NCBI GenBank assembly: GCA_945861535.1
Contig: CAMAUZ010000063.1
Location: 1-48,503, forward strand
Length of the DNA: 48,503 nucleotides
Source: Akkermansia muciniphila
GTDB taxonomy: Bacteria > Verrucomicrobiota > Verrucomicrobiia > Limisphaerales > BJHT01
Reading direction: 5' to 3'
The stretch's first letter is position 1; every line of letters begins with the position of its first letter. The notes beneath the pieces were generated by a model. It saw only the letters and a list, made by a program, of their open reading frames with translations, was not told the DNA's origin and did no database searches. A program made the position numbers and the translations under genes. This document shows, piece by piece, positions 17,624-25,594 of this stretch.

Positions 17624-17726
17624 ATTGTCAGTGTCGGCTGGCGGGCGGACCAGCGGACAGATGGAGCGGTATAAACACGGTCAACCAAGGTCGGGGCAAC
17701 GTTCGAAAACAAGGGTCATTCAAGTT

Positions 17727-19838
17727 ATGAAATCAAAGCGCAGTATTACTTCTAGCCGGTTCCGGTTTTATCTCACTTTCGCCGTATTGGCGGGAGTGTT
17801 GGCGACGCGGGCATCAGCCAGTTGGGGTGACTGGTGGAACTGGTGGGGCAACGGGGCGCAGATCACGTCTCAGCCCGCCAATGCGACGGTCAATCCGGGA
17901 GCCAACGTGACGTTCACCGTCACTGCGAGCGGTTCGCCCGCACCGACGTTTCAGTGGCTCCTCCAGGACATTCCGATTCCGGGGGCGACCAGCGCCAGTC
18001 TTACGCTGACGAATGTGCAGCCCGCCGACGGCGGCGCATATTCGGTCCGCGCCCAAAACAGCAATGGTAGTGATCACAGCGATCCGGCGCTCTTGACCGT
18101 AAGTGTCCCTGCCCTCCCGTTCGCCAACGCGTTTGCGTCCCGTGGCGAGATCACTGGCCTCACCGGCGTGGGTTCCGGCAACAACAGTTCCGCCAACACG
18201 GAAAACTACGAACCGCGCCATCATCCCAGCGCGCGGAACCGCCGCACGGTGTGGCTGAAGTGGACCGCGCCGGATTACGGCAAGATGACCCTCAACACCG
18301 CTGGCAGCGCCTTTGACAGCATTCTGGCCGCCTACACCGGCACGAGCTTGACCGGCCTGCAACTGGTGGCCAACGACGACGACAGCGGCGGCTACGAGAA
18401 CGCCCGCCTGGCGTTCTACGCCCACGCTGGGACCACCTATTCGTTCGTCGTCTCCAGCGCGGATTCCGCGGGTGGCAACCTCGTTTTCGCCTGGAACTTC
18501 GTCCCCAGCACGGTCGTGCTCGCGGGCATTGCCGGCCAGCCGGCGCATACGTCCTTGAACCGCGGCGAAGCCCTGTCCCTCGCAGTGTCGCTGTCCGAGA
18601 CCAACGCCGTCGCCACCGTCCAGTGGTTCTTCGAGACGGCGGCCATCTCGGGCGCCACCAACACCACGCTCGTGATCCCGAATTTTCAGGATGCCGGGGT
18701 GGGCGTTTACCGCGCGGTCGTGACCTCGGCCGGCGAGAGCATCGCGTCGCAGGCAGCCGAAGTGCAGATCAACACCGAGGGCGCGCTCAACGTGGTCCTG
18801 CGCAACCGCCAGGATGACGCCGATGCGACCGGTCTGCGCAGCGGCCCGATCAACACCAGCGGCCTGCGCCGTCGTATCACCTCCGTGACCGGCTACTCCG
18901 GCACCCAGGTCTTCGCCACCCATTCCGGCAAAGACCCCGGCGAACCCGATCACTGCGGCGTCGTCGGCGGCTCCTCCTATTGGCTCAGCTACGTGCCCGG
19001 CTCGACCGGCGTCATGACCCTCAACACCGACGGCAGCGGCTACGACACGCTCCTCGCCGTGTATCTCGATGACGGCCTGGGCAACGGTTACGCCAGCCTC
19101 ATCTCGGTGGCCTGCGACAACAACAGCGGCATCGACGGTGTGGACAGCCGCCTCACCTTCGCCGCCACCTCCGGCCTCACCTACTACATCGTGGTGGACG
19201 GCGTGAACGGCGCTTACGGCACGGCCTACTTGAACTACAGCCTCAAGGTCCCGCCCACCATCACCAGCATCGCCGCGCAGACCATTGCGGAAGACACCAA
19301 CACGGGCAACCTGGCCTTCACGATCGCCGATTTTGAATCGGCCACGACCAATCTCACGGTCACCGCGACCTCCTCGAACACCAACCTCGTGCTCGCCGGC
19401 GGCATCACCCTCGGTGGTTCGGCAGGCAGCCGCACGGTCAAGGTCACGCCGATCGCCAATTCCAACGGCGTCGTGAACATCACCGTCACCGTCACCGATC
19501 CCGACGGCCTGAGCGCCAGCACGGTGTTCGCCGTCACGGTCACCGCGGTGAACGATGCCCCCACCGCCGCCACGGACACGCTCTACCGGCCGGTCAACGT
19601 CTCGATCTCGGTCCTCATCTCCACGCTCTTGGCCAACGACAAAGATGTCGATGGGGACACGCGCACGCTCACCGGCACGGCGAGCCTGAGCTACCTCGGC
19701 GCGACCATCACCCGCGATGCGACCCGGGTCTATTACACGGCGCGCGTGGGCTATAATTCGCCCGATTACTTCACCTACACGATCAGCGACGGCAATGGCG
19801 GCACCGCCACCGGCCGCGTGAACGTGTACGCGCAATAA
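17727..19838 (+). CDS. Exported Ig/PPC/cadherin-like protein (paralogue 4)
   Basis: 703 residues from the ATG at 17727. The frame is open upstream to 17106, but that part only translates repeats and promoter. The signal peptide (residues 1-31, ending T-R-A-S-A) differs from the other paralogues and is followed by a Trp-rich W-G-D-W-W-N-W-W segment. Order: one Ig-like domain (I-T-S-Q-P; F-Q-W-L-L), PPC-like domain 1 (L-P-F-A-N-A-F; V-W-L-K-W-T-A-P), an Ig-like domain (T-V-Q-W-F-F), PPC-like domain 2 (D-H-C-G-V-V-G-G-S-S-Y-W; V-A-C-D-N-N), cadherin/Big_9-like modules (A-N-D-K-D-V-D-G-D) and the shared C-terminus G-R-V-N-V-Y-A-Q. The shared C-terminal 450 residues are strongly alike in all four copies; the number of leading Ig domains varies (3, 1, 6, 1). 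Likely secreted. Confidence 0.9.
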   Translation: MKSKRSITSSRFRFYLTFAVLAGVLATRASASWGDWWNWWGNGAQITSQPANATVNPGANVTFTVTASGSPAPTFQWLLQDIPIPGATSASLTLTNVQPADGGAYSVRAQNSNGSDHSDPALLTVSVPALPFANAFASRGEITGLTGVGSGNNSSANTENYEPRHHPSARNRRTVWLKWTAPDYGKMTLNTAGSAFDSILAAYTGTSLTGLQLVANDDDSGGYENARLAFYAHAGTTYSFVVSSADSAGGNLVFAWNFVPSTVVLAGIAGQPAHTSLNRGEALSLAVSLSETNAVATVQWFFETAAISGATNTTLVIPNFQDAGVGVYRAVVTSAGESIASQAAEVQINTEGALNVVLRNRQDDADATGLRSGPINTSGLRRRITSVTGYSGTQVFATHSGKDPGEPDHCGVVGGSSYWLSYVPGSTGVMTLNTDGSGYDTLLAVYLDDGLGNGYASLISVACDNNSGIDGVDSRLTFAATSGLTYYIVVDGVNGAYGTAYLNYSLKVPPTITSIAAQTIAEDTNTGNLAFTIADFESATTNLTVTATSSNTNLVLAGGITLGGSAGSRTVKVTPIANSNGVVNITVTVTDPDGLSASTVFAVTVTAVNDAPTAATDTLYRPVNVSISVLISTLLANDKDVDGDTRTLTGTASLSYLGATITRDATRVYYTARVGYNSPDYFTYTISDGNGGTATGRVNVYAQ

Positions 19839-19863
19839 CCGGCGCGCCCGCACCGGAAAACGC

Positions 19864-19895
19864 CACGGCCCGGACGCAAGTCCGGGCCGTGTTTT
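19864..19895 (+). terminator. Rho-independent terminator of Ig gene 4
   Basis: 11-bp stem CACGGCCCGGA / TCCGGGCCGTG, loop CGCAAG, then TTTTGTTTT. Confidence 0.9.
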
Positions 19896-19900
19896 GTTTT

Positions 19901-20361
19901 GGTAGGGACGCGTTGCGCGCGTCCGTGACCCTCCCCCATTCAACGTTGAGCGTTGAACGTTGAGCGTTGAACGTTCCCTCCCCCGTCTGCGTTTCCCCTT
20001 TTTTTCTTTGCCCGCCACACCACGGGAAAGGCCACGGCCGCGCGGCAGCGCGGCCCTACCATATTTCGGTAGGGACGCGCTGCGCGCGTCCGTGGCCCTT
20101 CCCAGGTGTGATGGAAAGTGGGTGCGGGTCGCGGCGGAGGGGAGCCAATCCCCGACGAGGGCGATGTGGAGTGCGGTGGCAAGTCAGACGCGACACCGCT
20201 TTCTCACGATCGGGCGCGTCCCAAAGCGGTGTCGCGTCCGACTTGCCACCGCACTCCATAATTCCCGCCGGCCGCGCCCGTCCCGCTCGGCGGCCCCGTC
20301 CACCTCGCCCGCCCCACCGTGGAAAAGGTCACGGCCGCGCGGCAACGCGGCCCTACCGGGA
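19901..20361. repeat. Repeat-filled spacer: GGTAGGG units, GTTGAACGTT tandem repeat, hairpin copy 2
   Basis: Two GGTAGGGACGCG units (19901, 20071) are each followed by a matching CACGGCCGCGCGG...CCCTACC unit (20033-20060 and 20328-20357). A short tandem repeat of AACGTTGAGCGTTG type lies at 19939-19974. The second copy of the 176-bp hairpin block is at 20105-20280. No gene is supported here. Confidence 0.8.
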
Positions 20362-20432
20362 TGCGCCCGGGACCCGTTGCCGGGATTTCTTTTGCGGCAG
20401 CGGTGCGGCTCTGGCATTGGAGGGGCGCTTTT

Positions 20433-21578
20433 ATGCATGTGCGCTTGTTACACGTGGTCGCCGGGATGGTCGCGAAGGTGGATCGGGATCACCCGGCGGA
20501 TGCGGTGTTGCGGGCGGAGTTGAAGGCCGGAGGGCTGGCGCGGACGGATGCGCGGGCGGTGAGCCGGGCGGTGTTTGCTTATGAACGGTGGCGCGGCTGG
20601 GTGGACCTGACGCAGGCACCGCCGACCCGGGTGGCGGCGGCGCTGGCGTTGGCGGAACGTTTCGAGCGCGCGCCGGATTCCTTCACGGATGTGGAACTGC
20701 TCGCGCGGGCGGTGCCGGCGTGGACGGCGGGGCAGGTGGCGGTGTCGGCGGAATGGGTGCGGTCGCTGCAACATGAGCCGCGGTTGTGGTTGCGGGCGCG
20801 GCGGGGAACCGGGGCGCAGGTGATTTCATCGCTGGCGGGGGCGCAGCCGGGACCGTGGGCGGACAGTGTTTTATTTTCGGGCGAGGAGGATTTGTTTCGG
20901 ACGGCGGGATTTCAGGCGGGGGAGTTTGAGATGCAGGACATCGCGTCGCAGGCGGTGGGGCGGCTGTGTGATCCGCGGCCGGGCGAGACGTGGTGGGATG
21001 CGTGCGCGGGCGAGGGCGGGAAGACGCTGCATCTCTCGGCGTTGATGGAGAACCGGGGACTGATCTGGGCGAGCGACCGGGCCGAGTGGCGGCTGCAACG
21101 GCTGAAGCAGCGGACAGCGCGGGCGGGGGTTTTTAATTATCGGCCGGCGGTGTGGGATGGCGGGGAGCGGCTGCCGACGAAGACGTTGTTCGACGGGGTG
21201 CTGGTGGATGGTCCGTGCAGCGGGGTGGGGACGTGGGGGCGGAATCCGCACGCGCGCTGGACGGTGACGCCGACGGACGTGGCGGAACTGGCGGCGGTGC
21301 AGGGGCGCTTGCTGGCGCACGCGGCGCACGCGGTGAAGCCGGGGGGGCGCTTGGTTTACGCGGTGTGTACGCTGACGGGCGCGGAGACGACGGGCGTGGC
21401 GGCGGGGTTTGAGCGGGCGCATCCGGAGTTCCGGCCGGTGGGGTTGCACGATCCGTTTCGACCGGAGGAGACGGCGCAGGTGCAGGTGTGGATGTGGCCG
21501 CAAGTGACGGGTGGGAACGGGATGTTTGTGGCGGCGTGGGAGCGGGTGGGTAGCGGGCGGGTAGAGGGTAGAGGATAG
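20433..21578 (+). CDS. RsmB/NOL1-NOP2-Sun family RNA m5C methyltransferase
   Basis: 381 residues from the ATG at 20433, which has a GGAGGGG ribosome-binding site seven bases upstream; the frame continues upstream only through repeat DNA. The N-terminal 130 residues are helical and NusB-like. The methyltransferase core shows motif I D-A-C-A-G-E-G-G-K-T (SAM binding), motif IV D-G-P-C-S-G-V-G-T-W (Cys) and motif VI V-Y-A-V-C-T-L-T-G (second Cys). The two cysteines are the catalytic and release residues of this family. It probably methylates cytosine 967 (E. coli numbering) of 16S rRNA, as RsmB does. Motif IV has D-G-P-C instead of the usual D-A-P-C, and the position before the motif VI Cys is Val rather than Thr; both are mild departures, so target identity is less certain than the enzyme class. 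Confidence 0.85.
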   Translation: MHVRLLHVVAGMVAKVDRDHPADAVLRAELKAGGLARTDARAVSRAVFAYERWRGWVDLTQAPPTRVAAALALAERFERAPDSFTDVELLARAVPAWTAGQVAVSAEWVRSLQHEPRLWLRARRGTGAQVISSLAGAQPGPWADSVLFSGEEDLFRTAGFQAGEFEMQDIASQAVGRLCDPRPGETWWDACAGEGGKTLHLSALMENRGLIWASDRAEWRLQRLKQRTARAGVFNYRPAVWDGGERLPTKTLFDGVLVDGPCSGVGTWGRNPHARWTVTPTDVAELAAVQGRLLAHAAHAVKPGGRLVYAVCTLTGAETTGVAAGFERAHPEFRPVGLHDPFRPEETAQVQVWMWPQVTGGNGMFVAAWERVGSGRVEGRG

Positions 21579-21610
21579 AAAAGAGAGGAGAGAGGAGTGC
21601 GAGCAGGGAG

Positions 21611-21638
21611 AATAGGGAATAGGGAATAGGGAATAGGG
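21611..21638. repeat. 7-bp tandem repeat AATAGGG x4
   Basis: Four perfect AATAGGG units after the RsmB-like gene. Confidence 0.9.
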
Positions 21639-21720
21639 AAGGGTTGAAGGGTGAAAGGGTTGATGGGTAGATGGGTTGAATTGGTAGAATGGGAAGAGGT
21701 TCGGGGCCTCTTTACCCCTT

Positions 21721-21776
21721 CAACGGTTCAACGGTTCAACGGTTCAATGGTTCAACGGTTCAATGGTTCAACCCTT
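21721..21776. repeat. 8-bp tandem repeat CAACGGTT x7
   Basis: Seven units (CAACGGTT or CAATGGTT, the last degenerate) directly upstream of the HAD phosphatase gene. They are partly complementary to the GGGTTGAAGGGTGAAAGGGT stretch at 21641. Confidence 0.9.
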
Positions 21777-21801
21777 ATGAATTAATTTACGGATACGATT
21801 T

Positions 21802-22446
21802 ATGCAGAAGTTTGAAGCGATTATTTTTGATATGGACGGTGTGATCGTGGACAGCGAGCCGCGGCATATCCGGGCGTTTCGCGAGGTGTTCGGGGCGATG
21901 GGTTATGGGGAGCGGCATGGGATGGATTTCGAGGCGTATCTGGGGCGTTCGGACCGGGCGCTGTGGCTGGATTTCGTGGCGAAACATCAGCCGAAGGAAA
22001 CGCTGGAGGAATTGACGGCGTGGAAGCAGCGGCGGCTGATTGAGATACTGCGCGCGGAGCAGCCGATCTTTCCGGGGCTGCCGGATTTGGTGGCGAAAGT
22101 GGCGGTCGGGCACCAGTTGGCGGTGGCGTCGGGGTCGCTGCATCCGGTGATCGAGGAGGTGCTGGCGTTGAAGGGGCTGCGGCGTTTTTTCGAGACGGTG
22201 GTGAGCGTGCAGGATGTGGCGCACGGAAAGCCGGCGCCGGATATTTTTCTGCGCACTGCGGAGTTGCTCGAAGTGTCGGCAGCGGATTGCTGCGTGATCG
22301 AGGATTCGGCGGCGGGCGTGCAGGCGGGGAAGGCGGCGGGAATGACGGTGATTGCAATCACCAACTCGCTGCCCGCAGCCCGCCTGACACAGGCGGATGC
22401 GGTGGTGGGAACGTACGCGGAGATCGAGCGGTGGCTCGGGGTGTGA
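21802..22446 (+). CDS. HAD-superfamily phosphatase (beta-phosphoglucomutase/phosphoglycolate phosphatase-like)
   Basis: 214 residues with all four HAD motifs. Motif I is F-D-M-D-G-V-I-V-D-S-E (nucleophile Asp10, acid/base Asp12), motif II is V-A-S-G-S, motif III is H-G-K-P-A-P-D-I-F and motif IV is V-I-E-D-S-A-A-G-V-Q-A. The helical C1 cap between residues 15 and 85 fits the beta-phosphoglucomutase and phosphatase subgroup. It acts in the cytoplasm on a small phosphorylated metabolite; the exact substrate cannot be read from the sequence. The gene stands alone, 223 bp after the methyltransferase gene. No strong ribosome-binding site precedes the ATG, but motif I at residue 9 is the usual distance from the start in this family. 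Confidence 0.9.
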   Translation: MQKFEAIIFDMDGVIVDSEPRHIRAFREVFGAMGYGERHGMDFEAYLGRSDRALWLDFVAKHQPKETLEELTAWKQRRLIEILRAEQPIFPGLPDLVAKVAVGHQLAVASGSLHPVIEEVLALKGLRRFFETVVSVQDVAHGKPAPDIFLRTAELLEVSAADCCVIEDSAAGVQAGKAAGMTVIAITNSLPAARLTQADAVVGTYAEIERWLGV

Positions 22447-22604
22447 GGGGGAATGAAGCTCCAAGAGCAAAGCTCAAAGCTCAAGGAAAGGGCCTGGACA
22501 GGCGGAACGGCGACCCTTTGACGGCGGGAGAATGACTGCGGCGCGTCCGCCGATCGCGGGTGGTTTCGATCGCCGGTGCCGCCCGCTGATTAGCGCCGGG
22601 CTTC

Positions 22605-22728
22605 ACAGACTATGTGAAAACGTAGCCGCCGACGTGAGGAGGCGGATGGGACGCGCTCGAACTGCGGGGAAATCCGCCTCCTCACGTCGGCGGCTACGGG
22701 GAAGCAATGGAGTTTTCACACAGTCTGT
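22605..22728. repeat. 124-bp hairpin element, TIR AGACTGTGTGAAAAC, copy 1
   Basis: The outer ends ACAGACTATGTGAAAAC and GTTTTCACACAGTCTGT pair with one mismatch. Inside is a GTAGCCGCCGACGTGAGGAG arm and its complement. Copies at 23305-23423 and, partial, 36405-36490. The 22447-23596 stretch has no supportable gene. Confidence 0.88.
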
Positions 22729-22930
22729 TCAGCCGGGTGTTAGCGAGGCCAAGAACCACAACCGCTTCAGCGGTTTCCCGCACGCTTGGGGAAAAACCGT
22801 CATAGGGCTATCCCCTTGACTCAACTCACGTTGATCGGCCACCACAAGTGGCACCAAGGGCTGCATAAACTTTGATGCGTCGCTGTCGGTTGAGGCAAAG
22901 ACATAGCTCTGAAAAACAGCAGAACTTTCC

Positions 22931-23137
22931 CATCTTTTACCCCGCATCTTTTACCATCACTTCCGGGTCGGGCGCTGGATCGGCTCGCTTGCCTGCGCTG
23001 ACAACTCTTCGAGCCGGTCCGGCAGCCTCGTGATTGTGAAAAGTTCAGCCGATGGGCGATCACTCGGCGAAGGTCGGCCGCTGTTCGTAAGGGTGATTTC
23101 GGAGAGGTTTTTGGTAAAAGATGGGCGGTAAAAGATG
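22931..23137. repeat. CATCTTTTACC inverted repeat pair
   Basis: 22931-22957 carries CATCTTTTACC twice. 23113-23137 is the approximate complement. Same family as 3656-3742. The enclosed 155 bp holds no gene. Confidence 0.75.
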
Positions 23138-23304
23138 AAGACAAGTGGGGACATCCCGTTGACTCAACTCCCGTTGGTCTTACCTCCACGAATAGCACGG
23201 TTGGCTGTCAAAATGTCGGTGCGTAGGTGTCGGTCGAGTCACGGGCATAGCCCTAAACCGTTAAAACGGTTTTCCTCTCGCCCGCTGGGGACACCCGGCT
23301 GAGG

Positions 23305-23423
23305 AGACTGTGAGAAAACGTAGCCGCCGACGTGAGGAGGCGGATGGGTCGTGCCCGAAATGCGGGAAATCCGCCTCCTCACGTCGGCGGCTACAGGGAA
23401 GCAATGGCGTTTTCACACAGTCT
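23305..23423. repeat. 119-bp hairpin element, copy 2
   Basis: Same layout as 22605-22728: AGACTGTGAGAAAACG end, GTAGCCGCCGACGTGAGGAG arm, complement arm, GTTTTCACACAGTCT end. It is preceded by CCGGCTGAGG and followed by GTGCAGCCGGGTG, so the flanks of the two copies also resemble each other. Confidence 0.88.
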
Positions 23424-23596
23424 GTGCAGCCGGGTGCGAATGAGAGGGAAAAGGATCCGGCCGCAAAGCTTCGATGTTACCGCCGCGACCGGGGCGGGGC
23501 GGCCGCGGGTTTTTCCCTCGCGGGATAACTCGGACGGGCTAGAGTTCGCGGCCATGGGCAGCCGCATCGCGCTGGCCCGTTGGTATTTGTGGCCGG

Positions 23597-24130
23597 ATGA
23601 AAAACATCGTCTATTTCGATTTGGAAACCCAGAAGTCCGCCGACGAGGTGGGCGGCTGGAATCGCGCCGGGGACATGCTGATGAGCGTGGGGGTGACGTA
23701 CTCGACGGCGCGCGGCGGCTACCGGATTTACGGCGAGAAGCAGGTGGATGAACTCATCACGGAACTCCAGCGCGCGGACCTGGTGGTGGGCTACAACATC
23801 GCCGGCTTTGATTACGAGGTCCTGCATCGCTACACGGCGCTGGACCTCCGGCAGTTGCCGACGCTGGACATGATGGTCGAGGTGCAGAAGTCGCTGCCGC
23901 ACCGGCTGTCCTTGGATTCCATCGCCACGGCGACGCTCGGCGTGGAGAAAACGGCCGAGGGCTTGCAGGCCATCCGCTGGTTTCGCGAGGGCAAGCTGCT
24001 CGAGATTGCTGAATACTGCTGCTACGACGTGAAGATCACGCGGCTGGTCCATGAATATGGCGCGGCGCAGCGGCAGCTTTTTTACAAGAACCGGTTCGGG
24101 GCCAGGCTGTGCGTCGCGGTGGCGTGGTGA
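23597..24130 (+). CDS. RNase H-like DEDD 3'-5' exonuclease-family protein
   Basis: 177 residues. The N-terminus reads I-V-Y-F-D-L-E-T (metal ligands Asp8 and Glu10). The middle holds V-V-G-Y-N-I-A-G-F-D-Y and the C-terminal part A-E-Y-C-C-Y-D-V-K-I-T. These are the ExoI, ExoII and ExoIII positions of the DEDD exonuclease fold, closest to the YprB/RNase_H_2 group, sometimes annotated as DEAD/DEAH-associated. It would cleave DNA or RNA from the 3' end using two metals. The protein is short for the family but the ligand set looks complete. It has no operon partners and ends about 90 bp before the convergent tRNA-Leu gene. Confidence 0.82.
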   Translation: MKNIVYFDLETQKSADEVGGWNRAGDMLMSVGVTYSTARGGYRIYGEKQVDELITELQRADLVVGYNIAGFDYEVLHRYTALDLRQLPTLDMMVEVQKSLPHRLSLDSIATATLGVEKTAEGLQAIRWFREGKLLEIAEYCCYDVKITRLVHEYGAAQRQLFYKNRFGARLCVAVAW

Positions 24131-24220
24131 GCGGTGGGGGAGCAGGGCAGGGGAGTCACGGCGGGAGGCCGCCCCAATTCCATCGTCGGGAGAAAATGCT
24201 ACCCAAGGAGAGAAGCTCGG

Positions 24221-24305
24221 TGGTGCCCACGACAGGACTTGAACCTGTACGATGTTACTCACTAGAACCTGAATCTAGCGCGTCTGCCAATTCCGCCACG
24301 TGGGC
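24221..24305 (-). tRNA. tRNA-Leu (anticodon CAG)
   Basis: The 85-nt class II tRNA reads on the minus strand from GCCCACG to CGTGGGC plus discriminator A and an encoded CCA. It has a 7-bp acceptor stem, a G-G-C-A-G-A D-loop region, the anticodon arm CTAGA-TTCAGGT-TCTAG with anticodon CAG (reads CUG), a long variable arm, and the T arm ACAGG-TTCAAGT-CCTGT. It is intact. The region 24306-24510 between it and the next gene shows no other gene. Confidence 0.96.
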
Positions 24306-24510
24306 CCGAGGTTGGTTGTTCTCACCAATGCGGCCCTAAGGCCCGCACTTGCGAGGAAACCGAGCGCTTTAAGTAGGACAATCAGTCCGGCGCTGCAAGG
24401 TAAAACACCCCAGCCACGAAAATCTTCTCGCCGGGCAGTGGTTGTTTTTGCGCCGGGTGGCGGCGTAACCTATTTTTCAACGGCCCGCTTCCGGCGGGCT
24501 TGCCCAAACG

Positions 24511-25389
24511 ATGAGTGCCGAACGATCCAGCATTTATGACCCGACCCGCCGCCGCCGGAGCGGGCGGCGGCGTTTTCTCAAGGCCTGTTTGTTCGGTGCG
24601 CCGGCGGTGGCGGCGGCGGCGGATGCTTGGTGCATCGAGCCGGGGTGGCTGGAAATCCGACGAGTCACCGTCGCTCGCGGCGTGCCGACGCATCGCATCG
24701 TCCAGTTCTCCGATGTGCATTTCCGGGGCGACGCGGCGTATCTCAAGGAGGTCATTGCGACGGTCAATTCATTGGCCCCTGACCTCGTTTGTTTCACGGG
24801 CGACATTGTCGAGCAGGGGCAGTTTCTCGAGGAGGCGCTGGAAATCATGTCGGCGGTCAAGGCCCCGATGTATGGCGTCCCGGGGAACTGGGAGTATTGG
24901 TCGATGCCGGGAGGCGAGGTGTTGCGCAAGGGGCCGCACCGCAACCTGGATGATCTGGAGCCGGTGGCGAAGACCTACTTTGCCCCGATCCGGAAAATGT
25001 TCGAGGCGACCGGCGGCCGTTGGATCGAGGATGCCGACACGCTGACCAAAGACGGCAAGGTGAACATCCTCGGGGCCACGGCGCGGAAGATTCCCGATCT
25101 CAAGCCGAAGCCGGGCGTGAAGAATCTGTTCCTCGTGCATTACCCCGCGTGGTCGCGCTACTGGCTGCCGGAGATGAAATTTGACCTGACACTCGCGGGG
25201 CACTCCCACGGCGGCCAGGTGCGGCTGCCGTTCCTCGGCGCGCTGCGGGTGCCGGATTTGGTGGACGAGTATTCGCAGGGGTTGTTCCCGACGAAGTTCG
25301 GTCCGCTGTACGTGAACGCGGGCATCGGCTACTCGCATCTGAATGTCCGCTTCCTCTGCCGCCCCGAGATCACGGTGATCGAGTTCTGA
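24511..25389 (+). CDS. Tat-exported metallophosphoesterase (YkuE-like)
   Basis: 292 residues. The N-terminus has a twin-arginine signal (R-R-R-F-L-K at about 19-24, then an Ala-rich hydrophobic stretch), so the folded enzyme is probably exported. Calcineurin-like metal-binding motifs are in order: F-S-D-V-H-F, F-T-G-D-I-V, V-P-G-N-W-E-Y and A-G-H-S-H-G-G-Q. Trp replaces His after the Asn in the third motif (usual G-N-H-D/E), as occurs in some YkuE-type members. It would hydrolyse phosphomonoesters or phosphodiesters outside the cytoplasm; the substrate is unknown. A possible promoter TTGTTT-N18-TAACCT lies at 24442-24471. Monocistronic. Confidence 0.88.
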   Translation: MSAERSSIYDPTRRRRSGRRRFLKACLFGAPAVAAAADAWCIEPGWLEIRRVTVARGVPTHRIVQFSDVHFRGDAAYLKEVIATVNSLAPDLVCFTGDIVEQGQFLEEALEIMSAVKAPMYGVPGNWEYWSMPGGEVLRKGPHRNLDDLEPVAKTYFAPIRKMFEATGGRWIEDADTLTKDGKVNILGATARKIPDLKPKPGVKNLFLVHYPAWSRYWLPEMKFDLTLAGHSHGGQVRLPFLGALRVPDLVDEYSQGLFPTKFGPLYVNAGIGYSHLNVRFLCRPEITVIEF

Positions 25390-25415
25390 GCTGAAATGAT
25401 CCCGTCAGGGCGGCA

Positions 25416-25575
25416 GGAGCGCGGCCTTTAGGCCGCAGAAATGTCCACCCGCAGCGCCGCTCCAAAACCACTGGGGAGCGTTCCGTCACGCACGCTTCGA
25501 TGTGTCCGAAGAGACGGTTTGGAGATTCGCGCGACCTTTTCCCGACGCACGTTTCTGCGGCCTGAAGGCCGCGCT
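25416..25575. repeat. 29-bp inverted repeat (GGAGCGCGGCCTT family)
   Basis: Left arm 25416-25444 and right arm 25547-25575 are reverse complements over 29 nt with about two mismatches, each with an inner palindrome GCGGCCTTNAGGCCGC. They lie between two convergent genes. Related arms occur at 28030-28065 and 39145-39307. Confidence 0.85.
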
Positions 25576-25594
25576 CCGGCTGCGTGCTGGCGCC

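Noticed and set aside
17106-17726. N-terminal extension of Ig paralogue 4
   Set aside because: It runs through the hairpin block, the GGACCA array and both promoters. The signal peptide starts at 17727.
21611-21776. CRISPR-like short tandem repeats
   Set aside because: Units of 7 and 8 bp without spacers; these are simple tandem repeats. No CRISPR array or cas gene was seen anywhere in the window.
22854-22870. Sigma-54-like TGGCACC followed by CTGC
   Set aside because: The GG to GC spacing is 11, not 10, no conserved context is present, and no gene follows.
22821-23198. 125-codon minus-strand frame in the repeat-filled spacer
   Set aside because: Composed of dispersed repeat arms with no domain or start signal.
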